The notes under the pieces: generated by a model | Told to the model about the DNA's origin: nothing | The model's input: only the letters and a program-made list of their open reading frames with translations | Databases searched by the model: none | Source of the DNA: Schlegelella_A sp038241255 | GTDB taxonomy: Bacteria > Pseudomonadota > Gammaproteobacteria > Burkholderiales > Burkholderiaceae_C | Assembly: GCA_038241255.1 (NCBI GenBank) | Contig: JBBRFW010000118.1 | Coordinates: forward strand, 1-6,866 | Length of the DNA stretch: 6,866 nucleotides | Reading direction: 5' to 3' | Part shown: positions 1 to 6,462 of the stretch, piece by piece | Numbering within the stretch: position 1 is the stretch's first letter | How the letters are laid out: each line of letters opens with the position of its first letter | Made by a program: the position numbers and the translations under genes

Positions 1-209
1 GCATGCCGAAGAACACGCCCAGGGACATCATCGACAAGGTCAACGCCGAGGTGAACCGCGCCCTTGCTGACCCGAAGTTCCGCGCGCGCATGGCCGAGCT
101 CGGCGGCAAGCCGATCTCCGGCACGCCCGACGACTTCGGCAGGATCATCGCCGCCGAAACGGCCAAGTGGGAGAAGGTCGTCGTCTCGTCGGGTGCCAAG
201 GTCGAATAG
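1..209 (+). CDS. Bug/TctC-family tripartite tricarboxylate transporter substrate-binding protein, C-terminal fragment
   Basis: The gene enters the window from the left, and only its last 68 or so residues are seen, ending at TAG 207-209. The fragment has the familiar C-terminal layout of Bug (TctC) periplasmic receptors: a 'P..TPRDIIDKVNAEVNRAL' helix, then 'DPKFRARMAELGGKPISGTPDDF', then a closing 'ETAKWEKVVVSSGAKVE' helix. Family knowledge: these proteins bind carboxylates or other small organic solutes in the periplasm. They either feed a TctAB membrane pair or act as orphan receptors, and they are very numerous in Burkholderiales. The signal peptide and ligand pocket lie outside the window, so the ligand cannot be named. 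The next gene starts 27 bases downstream on the same strand, so the receptor may deliver or sense the substrate of the two enzymes that follow. An ATG at position 3 is internal to the gene and is not its start. Confidence 0.88.
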   Translation, partial: MPKNTPRDIIDKVNAEVNRALADPKFRARMAELGGKPISGTPDDFGRIIAAETAKWEKVVVSSGAKVE

Positions 210-226
210 CGATCGCCCCGTTCGCC

Positions 227-231
227 AGGAG
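227..231 (+). promoter_or_regulatory. Ribosome binding site of the dienelactone hydrolase gene
   Basis: AGGAG lies five bases before the ATG at 237, in the 27-base gap after the receptor gene. It fixes the start of the hydrolase. Confidence 0.6.
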
Positions 232-236
232 CTTCC

Positions 237-1004
237 ATGATTGAACACGACATCGACATCGCCACCGCCGACGGCGCCATGAACAGCTTCGTCGTCCATC
301 CCGAGGAGGGCGGCCCGTTCCCGGTCGTGCTGTTCTACATGGACGCGCCGGGCAAGCGCGAGGAGCTGCACGACATGGCGCGCCGCCTCGCCGCGGTCGG
401 CTACTTCGTCGTGCTGCCCAACCTCTACTACCGCCGCTCGCGCGACTTCTGGCTGAAGGAACGCACCGAGGCGGCGATGGCCGAGATGTTCTCCTTCATG
501 GCCACGCTCGACGCCGCCACGACCGAGTGCGACACGCGCGCGATGCTGGGCCTCGTCGACGCCGATCCGGCGGCCGACGGCGGCCGCATCGGCGCAGTCG
601 GCTATTGCATGAGCGGCCCGTTCGTCATGTGGGCGGCGGCCGCCTTTCCCGAGCGCATCCGCTGCATCGCCTCGATTCACGGCGCCAACATGGCGACCGA
701 CAAGCCCGACTCGCCGCACCGCATGCCGCCGAAGATCCGCTGCGAGAGCTACTTCGCCTGCGCCGAGACCGACAAGTGGGCGCCGCCCGCCGACATCGAG
801 AAGCTGCAGCGCGCGCTGCAGGAAGGCGGCACGCCGCATCGCATCGAGTGGTATCCCGGCGTCGAGCACGGCTTCGTCTTTCCCCTGCGCGCTGGCATTT
901 ACAACCGGGCCGCGGCGGAGCGGCACTGGGAGCGCCTGTTCGCCCTGTTCAGACGCCACCTGCAGTACGACGATGTCGAGGCGACCCGAACGAGCACGTC
1001 ATGA
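237..1004 (+). CDS. Dienelactone hydrolase family protein (alpha/beta hydrolase)
   Basis: A 255-residue cytosolic protein of normal family length, with no signal peptide. The nucleophile elbow reads GYCMSG with Cys124 as the expected nucleophile. Asp179 (in AETDKW) and His211 (in GVEHGF) complete the Cys-Asp-His triad known from dienelactone hydrolases. An early 'PVVLFYMDAPG' strand-turn (residues 29-39) fits the oxyanion region. Family knowledge: members hydrolyse lactones or esters, classically dienelactone to maleylacetate in chloroaromatic breakdown, but many act on other esters or sugar lactones. The gene starts at an ATG with a good AGGAG site. Its TGA overlaps the ATG of the next gene (ATGA, 1001-1004), so the two are probably coupled. 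The neighbouring 2-keto-3-deoxy-sugar-acid dehydratase-like gene makes a sugar-lactone or related ester a reasonable guess for the substrate, but the sequence does not show it. Family call firm, substrate unknown. Confidence 0.9.
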   Translation: MIEHDIDIATADGAMNSFVVHPEEGGPFPVVLFYMDAPGKREELHDMARRLAAVGYFVVLPNLYYRRSRDFWLKERTEAAMAEMFSFMATLDAATTECDTRAMLGLVDADPAADGGRIGAVGYCMSGPFVMWAAAAFPERIRCIASIHGANMATDKPDSPHRMPPKIRCESYFACAETDKWAPPADIEKLQRALQEGGTPHRIEWYPGVEHGFVFPLRAGIYNRAAAERHWERLFALFRRHLQYDDVEATRTSTS

Positions 1005-1930
1005 GCGCTGCCCCTAGCGCCCGCCATCGCGGCCTGTTCCCGGTCGTGCCGACAACCTTCACCGAGACCGGCGAGCTCGACCTCGCGAGCCAGCGGCGCT
1101 GCCTCGACTTCATGATCGACGCAGGCTCCGACGGACTCTGCATCCTCGCCAATTTCTCGGAGCAGTTCCTGGTGTCGGACGACGAGCGCGAAGTGCTGAC
1201 GCGCGCCGTCCTCGAGCACGTCGCGGGCCGCGTGCCGGTGATCGTGACGACGACGCACTTCAGCTCGAAAGTCTGTGCCGAGCGCAGCCGACGCGCACAG
1301 GCGATGGGCGCGGCGATGGTGATGGTGATGCCGCCCTATCACGGCGCGACCTTTCGCGTGCCCGAAGAGAAGTCTTTCGAGTTCTATGCGAGGGTGTCCG
1401 ACGCGATCGGCATCCCGATCATGGTCCAGGACGCGCCGGCCAGCGGCACCGTGCTCTCGGCCGTGTTCCTCGCGCGCATGGCGCGCGAGATCGAGCAGGT
1501 CTCGTACTTCAAGATCGAGACGGCCGGCGCGGCATCGAAGCTGCGCGAGCTGATCCGACTCGGCGGCAGCGCCATCGAGGGGCCGTGGGATGGCGAGGAG
1601 GCCATCACTCTGCTCGCCGACCTCGACGCCGGCGCCACCGGCGCGATGACCGGCGGCGGCTACCCCGACGGGCTGCGTCCCATCCTCGACGACTACCGCG
1701 CCGGCCGCCGCGAGGAAGCGATCGCCGGCTACGCGCGCTGGTTGCCGCTCATCAACATCGAGAACCGGCAATGCGGCTTTCTCGCCGCCAAGGCGCTGAT
1801 GCATGAGGGCGGCATCATCGCCTGCGATGCGCCTCGTCACCCCTGGCCGACGCTGCACTCGGCGAGCCGCGCGATGCTGCTCGAGGCGGCACGCCGTCTC
1901 GACGTGCTCGCCCTGCGCTGGTCGCGCTGA
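1001..1930 (+). CDS. DapA/N-acetylneuraminate lyase family protein, probable L-2-keto-3-deoxyarabonate dehydratase-like
   Basis: A 309-residue TIM-barrel class I lyase. The N-terminus 'GLFPVVPTTFTETGELDL' (residues 11-28) is the standard first strand of the DapA superfamily. Lys171 in 'SYFKIET' is the expected Schiff-base lysine. 'ANFSEQ' (50-55) replaces the usual GTTGE-type loop, and 'VQDAP' (142-146) stands where DapA has YN-P, so the usual catalytic Tyr is a Gln. 'IEGPWDGEEA' and 'GATGAMTGGGYPDG' (193-224) form the back of the barrel. From memory, this signature and the 309-residue length match the L-2-keto-3-deoxyarabonate dehydratases (EC 4.2.1.43, called araD in Azospirillum) and the many unnamed relatives in Burkholderiales. 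These convert a 2-keto-3-deoxy sugar acid to alpha-ketoglutarate semialdehyde. The start is the ATG at 1001, overlapping the upstream TGA. The frame stays open back to 527, but that part is an Arg-rich shadow of the hydrolase gene. No arabinose genes are visible here, so the substrate remains open. Confidence 0.85.
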   Translation: MSAAPSARHRGLFPVVPTTFTETGELDLASQRRCLDFMIDAGSDGLCILANFSEQFLVSDDEREVLTRAVLEHVAGRVPVIVTTTHFSSKVCAERSRRAQAMGAAMVMVMPPYHGATFRVPEEKSFEFYARVSDAIGIPIMVQDAPASGTVLSAVFLARMAREIEQVSYFKIETAGAASKLRELIRLGGSAIEGPWDGEEAITLLADLDAGATGAMTGGGYPDGLRPILDDYRAGRREEAIAGYARWLPLINIENRQCGFLAAKALMHEGGIIACDAPRHPWPTLHSASRAMLLEAARRLDVLALRWSR

Positions 1931-1937
1931 GACCTTC

Positions 1938-1966
1938 TTGCCTCGGCGCCGTGCCGACCGCAGAAT
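1938..1966 (+). promoter_or_regulatory. Candidate sigma-70 promoter for the Trypco2-protease-NACHT module
   Basis: TTGCCT (1938-1943) and CAGAAT (1961-1966) are separated by exactly 17 bases. Each hexamer matches four of six consensus positions. The site is in the 78-base gap between the lyase stop and the Trypco2 start, which is also where a change of transcription unit would be expected. Such matches are weak in a high-GC genome, so this is only a candidate. No terminator-like hairpin with a T-run separates the lyase gene from it, and read-through from the metabolic operon is possible. Confidence 0.25.
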
Positions 1967-1996
1967 CGTCCGGCGCGGCGCGTCGGCCGCTTGCAT

Positions 1997-2001
1997 GGAG
2001 G
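1997..2001 (+). promoter_or_regulatory. Strong ribosome binding site deciding the Trypco2 start
   Basis: GGAGG lies seven bases before GTG 2009. It makes GTG 2009 a far better start than the in-frame TTG at 1991, which lies upstream of the site. Confidence 0.7.
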
Positions 2002-2008
2002 CATCGCT

Positions 2009-2332
2009 GTGACATTCGAACTGGAAGGAAGCCCCGGTGAGATCGGATTGGCCGACGCGATCGGCCAGCTGCGGCGCGAGATCGGCGCGGCGATGGCTTC
2101 GGCACGCGACGAGCCTCTCAAATTCCTGCTCGGTCCGGTCGAGCTGGAGCTGCAGGTTCAGCTCGCCACCAAGGGCGGCGTCAAGGGCGAGGCGAAGTGG
2201 GTCGTCGTCTCGTTCGGTGCCGAGGCGAGCGCCGAGCGGACGCGCACGCACAAGGTGAAGCTCACGTTGACGCCGAAGGTCGGCGGCAAGGGCGACATCG
2301 AAGTCAGCGACACGACCGCTCGGCCCGGCTAA
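2009..2332 (+). CDS. Trypco2 (trypsin-co-occurring domain 2) small protein
   Basis: A 107-residue protein starting at GTG 2009. It is essentially one domain: an amphipathic helix 'LADAIGQLRREIGAAMASA' (about residues 14-32), then 'EPLKFLLGPVELELQVQLA' (about 35-53), a 'KWVVVSFGAEAS' strand, and a closing 'THKVKLTLTPKVGG' strand. This helix plus beta-sheet pattern, with the 'F..GPVELELQV' and 'H.V.LTLTP' signatures, is what I recognise as the Trypco2 domain. That domain is known from comparative genomics as a small protein encoded beside trypsin-like proteases in NTP-dependent biological conflict systems. The protease gene follows 14 bases later, which fits this co-occurrence exactly. The biochemical role of Trypco2 is not established; a substrate, inhibitor or adaptor of the protease would all fit. 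It has no signal peptide or membrane segment, so it is cytosolic. Confidence 0.82.
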   Translation: MTFELEGSPGEIGLADAIGQLRREIGAAMASARDEPLKFLLGPVELELQVQLATKGGVKGEAKWVVVSFGAEASAERTRTHKVKLTLTPKVGGKGDIEVSDTTARPG

Positions 2333-2336
2333 GAGG
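2333..2336 (+). promoter_or_regulatory. Probable ribosome binding site of the protease gene
   Basis: GAGG immediately follows the Trypco2 stop and sits ten bases before ATG 2347. Spacing is slightly long, but it is the only purine-rich match in the 14-base gap, and translational coupling to Trypco2 is likely. Confidence 0.45.
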
Positions 2337-2346
2337 CTGACAGTCC

Positions 2347-3207
2347 ATGGACTGGCAATGCGTCGTCGAACTGCACAGCGGCGCCGCGCAGGAACTGCAC
2401 GGCAGCGCCTATCTGCTCGCGCCGGGCCTAGTGCTGACGGCACGCCACGTCGTCGCCGGCCTTGCGGCGACCGACCTGCGCCTGCTCGCCGCCGACGAAG
2501 ACGGCTTGCCCGGCGGCGTCGGCGCATGGCAGCCCGCCCAGGTCGCGTGGACGGGTGGCGCCGACCTCGACCTGGCGCTGCTGATTCCCGCCGCGGGTGC
2601 ATCGCCCTTCGACGCGTCGGCGCGTGCCGCAACCCTTGGACGCCTGGACGGACGCGCGCCGGTTCGAGTCGATGCGCTCGGCTTTCCGCGCGCCATGCTG
2701 TCGCCGACACACAGCGACACGCTGCATCTCGAGGCCACGATCGACGCCTGGAGCGGCATTCGCGGAGAAGTCCTGCTGCTCGACGTGGCGACGACCCGAC
2801 CGGCGGAGGGCGAAGGCTGGAAAGGCATGTCGGGCGCCGCTGTGTTCGCCGGCGACCGGCTGGTCGGCGTCATCGAAGCCGTGCCGGGCGAACTCGACCG
2901 GTCGACGCTTCGCGCGACGCCGGTGCACGCGATGTTCGAGGTCGAGGCCGCCGCCGCGCTGCTGCGCGACGCCGAGGTCGTGCTGGCCGAGCAGTTCGTC
3001 GACGCCGGCTACGTCGACCGCCTGCCGCGCGTCGGCCACTGGGGCGGCGTTCGCGAGCAGTACACGCGCGCCGTCGTCACGACGCTGTGTCGCATCGACC
3101 ATGTCGGGCTGGCCGTCGGCGGCGCGCCCGATCGCCGGACGCCGGCACTGGCCGCGTTCACCGAACGACGCTTCGGGCTCTGGCCGCGGCCCGGCCGAAC
3201 CCGCTGA
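2347..3207 (+). CDS. Cytosolic trypsin-like serine protease of a NACHT/STAND conflict module
   Basis: A 286-residue reading frame. Residues 1 to about 205 form a compact trypsin/HtrA-like fold: 'GSAYLLAPGLVLTARHVVAG' with catalytic His34, 'GADLDLALL' with catalytic Asp75, 'LGFPRAM' (111-117), and 'GWKGMSGAAVFAGDRLVGVI' with nucleophile Ser162. The serine motif is GMSGA rather than GDSGG, while the Gly two residues before Ser is kept, so the enzyme should be active. There is no signal peptide, which sets it apart from exported HtrA/DegP proteases and fits an intracellular effector. After the protease fold, residues 210-280 ('AGYVDRLPRVGHWGG...YTRAVVTTLCRI...LAAFTERRFGL') look like the linker that in one-chain STAND proteins leads into the NACHT domain. 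The frame stops at TGA 3205-3207, and the NACHT gene continues in the same frame. This product may therefore be a stand-alone protease or the N-terminal half of a split fusion protein. Confidence 0.85.
   Translation: MDWQCVVELHSGAAQELHGSAYLLAPGLVLTARHVVAGLAATDLRLLAADEDGLPGGVGAWQPAQVAWTGGADLDLALLIPAAGASPFDASARAATLGRLDGRAPVRVDALGFPRAMLSPTHSDTLHLEATIDAWSGIRGEVLLLDVATTRPAEGEGWKGMSGAAVFAGDRLVGVIEAVPGELDRSTLRATPVHAMFEVEAAAALLRDAEVVLAEQFVDAGYVDRLPRVGHWGGVREQYTRAVVTTLCRIDHVGLAVGGAPDRRTPALAAFTERRFGLWPRPGRTR
3205..3207 (+). other. In-frame TGA separating the protease and NACHT reading frames
   Basis: The protease frame and the NACHT frame are the same frame. After this single TGA come four sense codons and then GTG 3220, with no further stop until 6373. 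Codons on both sides of the TGA keep strong third-position G/C (nearly all codons between about 3100 and 3300), while the other two plus frames lose it. This suggests one originally continuous coding sequence. It may be a natural gene boundary with termination-reinitiation, a nonsense mutation, or a base-call error. Confidence 0.6.
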
Positions 3208-3219
3208 GCGTCGACGTTC

Positions 3220-6200
3220 GTGGGGATCATCAGCACCTTCCTCCTTGCGGAATCGGCGCGGATGCTCGCGATGTCGCTTAACGGCGGCCTGGCTTCGCTC
3301 TGGCTGGCGGCGCAGGACAAGCTGCCGGCCACGTCGGCGTCGAGACTGCCGCGCGTCGTCATCGTCGGCGAAGGCGGCAGCGGCAAATCGACCTTGCTCA
3401 GGCAGATGCTCGCGCTCTGCGCCAGCACTGGGCGCGTGCCGGTCTGGGTATCGCTGGCGGCGCTGCCCGACGACGGGCCGTTGACGCTTTCCGCCCTGAT
3501 CGATCACCTCGTCGAGCAGTCCCGTTCGCGCCTCGGCGTCGAGGACGTGAACCGCGCCTTTTTCGAGTCGTTGGTGCAGGACGGGCAACTCGTCATCGGC
3601 TTCGATGCGCTCGACGAGTGCGGTTCGCTGGCGCAGCGGCAGAAGGTGCGCGGCCTGATCGCCGAGGTGGCGCGAGAATGGAAGCGCTGCCGCGTCTTCG
3701 TCACTTCGCGGCCGGAAGCGCTGCTCGACACGCCGCTGCTGCTGCCGGCGCCCGGCAAGATGCCAAAGGACGAAAACGAGTTCTTCGGCATGGTGCCGAT
3801 GCCGTTCACGCGCGACGACATCGCGCCATTTCTTCGCCTCGCCTTCGACGACGGCGAGCAACTCGCGCAAACGCTGCTCGGCCGCACCGGCATCGAGGCG
3901 CTGCTCGAGACGCCGCTCACGCTGACGCTGGTCGGCCTGGTCGCGCGCACCCCCAAGGGACTGCCGGCCGCGCGCACGCCACTCTTTGCGCGCTGCCTCG
4001 ACACCGTCTGCGAGACCTGGGAAGACGCGAAGAGCCCGCACATCGCGGCCGACGGGCTGGCCTCCGCCGAGCGGCTCGACGTGCTGCGCCGGCTCGGCTG
4101 GGAAGCGCAGCGCGACGGCGGCGACACGCTGCTCGCGCGCGCCGCGCGCGCGGCGCTCGCCAAGGTCCCGGCCTACGGCTCGCCGGCGCGCGCGAAGACG
4201 ATCGTCGATGGCCTGGCACGGCGCAACCTGCTGCTGCGCGCCGAGACCGACGGCGACGGCAGCCTCGAGGTGCGCAGCATCCGCTTCGTGCACAGCCAGT
4301 TTCGCGAGTACCTCGCGGCCGCGCACCTGGCCGAGCAGTTCGGGCTCGACGCGGCAGGCGCGGCGGCGGCGATGGCGCCGTACTGGTTCGACACGGGCTG
4401 GCTCGACGTGCTTCGCTTCGCCGTCGCGATCTACGAGAACGACCCCGAACTGCGCGACGGCCTGCTGCGCGCCGCGCTCGACGCCGAAGACCCCTACCGT
4501 GACCTGCTGCGTCGTCCGCAACTGCTCGTCGCGCAGCTGCTGGTGCGGCTGCCCGCAGCCGACGATGCGATCGTCAGCGAAGTTGCGACCTGTCTCGAGA
4601 ATACGATCGTCGACGAGCCCGCGCTGCGCGACGCGGCAACGCGCGCACTGATCGACATGGCGCGGCATGCCCCTGCGCAGCCGGCGATCGAACGCTTCGC
4701 GCGCGGCCAGGGCGCGGCCAAGGCTTTCCCCGTCGATGCGAAGCAGCACGATTCCTACCGTCTCGTCGCTCTGCGCTGGCGACTCGCCGCCATCGAAGCG
4801 CTCGCGTCGGCACGTGGTGGCGCGGCCGTCCTGCCCCTGCTGCCAGCTCAGCCGGAGCCCGGTCTCGATGCCGTCCTCGCCGTCGCCGAGTTGCGCGCGC
4901 GGCTGGGCGACAAGGACGGTGCGCGCGCGGCCTGGCGCGCCAGCTTCGACCTCGGCATCGCCGCCGACCAGTCGAGCATCGCCGCCTCGATGGACCGGGC
5001 CGAGGAAGGCAAGCGTTTCGACACGTGGCTGCTGGCGCGGCTGGACGCAGCCGACGCGATGGTCGGCGAGGCGCGTCTGGCCCACGATCGCGGCGCGCTT
5101 TCCAGCGACGCGCCGGTGTGGTCACGCCTCTTCGATCGTGCCTCGGCGCAACTCGCGGCGAGCGACGCTACTCAGCAATTCGCGTCGGCGTCCGTGTCGT
5201 CCGCGATCTACGCGATGCTCGAGACCGGTGCCGGTGTGGCTACGCCGGAGGCCAGGGCACTCATCGAGGCGGCCCTGCGCCAGCCTTCGCTGGTCTGGTT
5301 CGTCGCGCCGCGGGTCGGCAAGGTGATGCCGGAGCTTGCGGCCGAGGCGCTGCAGCGCCTGCTTTCCTATGTGCTCGATGCGCAGCATTTGCCCTTCGCA
5401 GAGCGCCCCGATGGCTCGCGGCTGAACGTGGCCGTCGCGGCGATCTGCGACGAGCCCGACGATGCCTTGACCGTGCCTGCCTTGCTCGAGCTGCTGCGCT
5501 GCTTCGATGCGAGCGCCCAGTGGGGACAGCGCGTCGCCGAGTCCTTGCGCCGCCGCGGTCAGGCCGAGGCGGCGCTGTCGGTACTGAAGCCCCTGCTCGA
5601 ATTGCCGGCAGGCATCGACGATCGCCACCAGGATGTCGGTGCGGTGCGCCGTGCGCCGGCTTGGCAGCTCGCGCGCACGCTCGATCCGGCACGCATGCAG
5701 CAGCTTCTCGATGCCATGTACCGGAGCGGGGAGCCCGCCCCCGACGCACTGCGTTTGATGTCGGTGTGGAACGCGAGCGGCGTCGCGTCGATCGCGCGCG
5801 ACTGGTTCGGTGCCGTCGCGCAGGACGATTCGGGCGAGCAGCGCGGCCGCCGCTTTCTCGAAACGCTGCAGTCGCACGAGAGCGACACCCTCTTCACCGA
5901 CGAAGCGCGGCATGCACTGGGCGGGAACGTCTTCGACGAAGGCCCGGTCGCGGATGCTCCGCAGCCGTGGAGTGACGTGGAAAGAAAGCGATCTGCCGAA
6001 CGCATATTCGCCAAGGCTCTGGCTTCCGACGAACGCGACGATGAAATCTGGTCAAGGTTGGAGTTCCCGTCCGACGACGAAGACTATGACTCAATGAGGT
6101 TGTCCAGGGCAATGCTCCCGGGCGTGCTGTTGGATATCGAAGAGTTTGACCACGCAACCGCGCTTCGATACGCCGAGGACTGGATCGGAACCATCAGCGA

Positions 6201-6375
6201 CAGGGCGACAACGACGCCGGAGCAGAAGGCGCAAGCGCTCGACAGGTGCTTGATCGCGCTGGCGCGAACTAGGCTTCTCGATCCGCGCTGGCTCGGGACG
6301 GTGGCGGCATTGGCGCGTACGCTGACGCCGGTCAAGCGAACCGAGTTGGTCGGCTGGCTCAACGCGAACGCGTGA
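3220..6375 (+). CDS. NACHT-type STAND ATPase with alpha-helical C-terminal sensor region (bacterial NLR-like)
   Basis: A 1,051-residue protein if read from GTG 3220; ATG 3262 and ATG 3271 are other possible starts, and none has a convincing ribosome binding site. The Walker A motif GEGGSGKST (residues 50-58, Lys56) is followed by a beta-strand 'VPVWVSLAALP'. Walker B is 'LVIGFDALDECG' (124-135), carrying the acidic FDALDE signature typical of NACHT. The sensor-1 strand is 'CRVFVTSRPEA' (157-167, Arg164). 'TPLTLTLVGLVAR' (231-243) and the winged-helix motif 'RFVHSQFREYLAAAHL' (355-370) complete the NACHT architecture. Residues of about 380-1051 are Ala/Leu-rich helices resembling a HEAT- or TPR-like solenoid, the usual ligand-sensing part. 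An acidic stretch 'SDDEDYDS' lies at 951-958. Family knowledge: NACHT ATPases oligomerise on sensing a trigger and switch on a linked effector; bacterial ones include anti-phage proteins. Here the effector is inferred to be the protease just upstream. The last 130 or so codons use more AGG, AGA, CGA, TTG and ATA than the rest. The trigger is unknown. Confidence 0.87.
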   Translation: MGIISTFLLAESARMLAMSLNGGLASLWLAAQDKLPATSASRLPRVVIVGEGGSGKSTLLRQMLALCASTGRVPVWVSLAALPDDGPLTLSALIDHLVEQSRSRLGVEDVNRAFFESLVQDGQLVIGFDALDECGSLAQRQKVRGLIAEVAREWKRCRVFVTSRPEALLDTPLLLPAPGKMPKDENEFFGMVPMPFTRDDIAPFLRLAFDDGEQLAQTLLGRTGIEALLETPLTLTLVGLVARTPKGLPAARTPLFARCLDTVCETWEDAKSPHIAADGLASAERLDVLRRLGWEAQRDGGDTLLARAARAALAKVPAYGSPARAKTIVDGLARRNLLLRAETDGDGSLEVRSIRFVHSQFREYLAAAHLAEQFGLDAAGAAAAMAPYWFDTGWLDVLRFAVAIYENDPELRDGLLRAALDAEDPYRDLLRRPQLLVAQLLVRLPAADDAIVSEVATCLENTIVDEPALRDAATRALIDMARHAPAQPAIERFARGQGAAKAFPVDAKQHDSYRLVALRWRLAAIEALASARGGAAVLPLLPAQPEPGLDAVLAVAELRARLGDKDGARAAWRASFDLGIAADQSSIAASMDRAEEGKRFDTWLLARLDAADAMVGEARLAHDRGALSSDAPVWSRLFDRASAQLAASDATQQFASASVSSAIYAMLETGAGVATPEARALIEAALRQPSLVWFVAPRVGKVMPELAAEALQRLLSYVLDAQHLPFAERPDGSRLNVAVAAICDEPDDALTVPALLELLRCFDASAQWGQRVAESLRRRGQAEAALSVLKPLLELPAGIDDRHQDVGAVRRAPAWQLARTLDPARMQQLLDAMYRSGEPAPDALRLMSVWNASGVASIARDWFGAVAQDDSGEQRGRRFLETLQSHESDTLFTDEARHALGGNVFDEGPVADAPQPWSDVERKRSAERIFAKALASDERDDEIWSRLEFPSDDEDYDSMRLSRAMLPGVLLDIEEFDHATALRYAEDWIGTISDRATTTPEQKAQALDRCLIALARTRLLDPRWLGTVAALARTLTPVKRTELVGWLNANA

Positions 6376-6435
6376 GCTTGGACATGTGAAACGGCCGCGC
6401 CGCATACGTCGGCGCTTCGGGCGGTACCGGCGCCG

Positions 6436-6447
6436 TCACGATCGTGA
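6436..6447. repeat. 12-bp perfect palindrome TCACGATCGTGA
   Basis: A perfect inverted repeat with no spacer, in the convergent gap. It could be an operator-type or recombination site, but it also falls within the possible coding remnant, and there is no second copy elsewhere in the window that I can see. Confidence 0.5.
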
Positions 6448-6452
6448 AGATG

Positions 6453-6462
6453 AGTAGCTACT
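6453..6462. repeat. 10-bp perfect palindrome AGTAGCTACT
   Basis: A second perfect palindrome, five bases after the 12-bp one. The two together with CGGTACCG (6422-6429) put three dyads within about 40 bases. Function unknown. Confidence 0.4.

Noticed and set aside
527..1000. A 5' extension of the lyase frame upstream of ATG 1001
   Set aside because: This part is the Arg/His-rich out-of-frame reading of the hydrolase gene. The DapA fold starts only about ten residues after Met at 1001, and the ATGA overlap gives a natural start.
1314..1331. Short GATGGT tandem repeat inside the lyase gene
   Set aside because: It simply encodes the alternating Met-Val beta-strand 'MVMVMPP' of the barrel core, which is a normal strand in this family.
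1953..1988. GCCGAC...GTCGGC inverted repeat in the gap before Trypco2 as a terminator
   Set aside because: A six-base stem with a loop of more than 20 bases and no T-run; expected by chance in GC-rich DNA.
1991..2008. TTG 1991 as the Trypco2 start
   Set aside because: It lies before the strong GGAGG at 1997-2001, which is correctly spaced for GTG 2009; the six extra residues add nothing to the domain.
899..2710. A 603-codon minus-strand open frame across the lyase, Trypco2 and protease genes
   Set aside because: Arg/Ala-rich shadow that crosses several well-supported plus-strand genes and their intergenic gaps; no recognisable domain.
3205..3207. TGA as a selenocysteine codon
   Set aside because: It lies in a linker with no redox or Cys-equivalent site, and no convincing selenocysteine-insertion hairpin is apparent just downstream. 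A plain stop or nonsense mutation is more likely.
3195..3281. A frameshift into the third plus frame between protease and NACHT
   Set aside because: That frame loses the G/C third-position bias soon after 3215 and ends at TAA 3279-3281 without resembling a linker or NACHT sequence.
2428..5085. An 885-codon open frame on the minus strand opposite the protease and NACHT genes
   Set aside because: Its product is Arg/Gln/Glu/Gly-rich low-complexity sequence with no family motifs. Long antisense open frames are expected opposite strongly GC3-biased genes, and the plus strand carries clear catalytic motifs.
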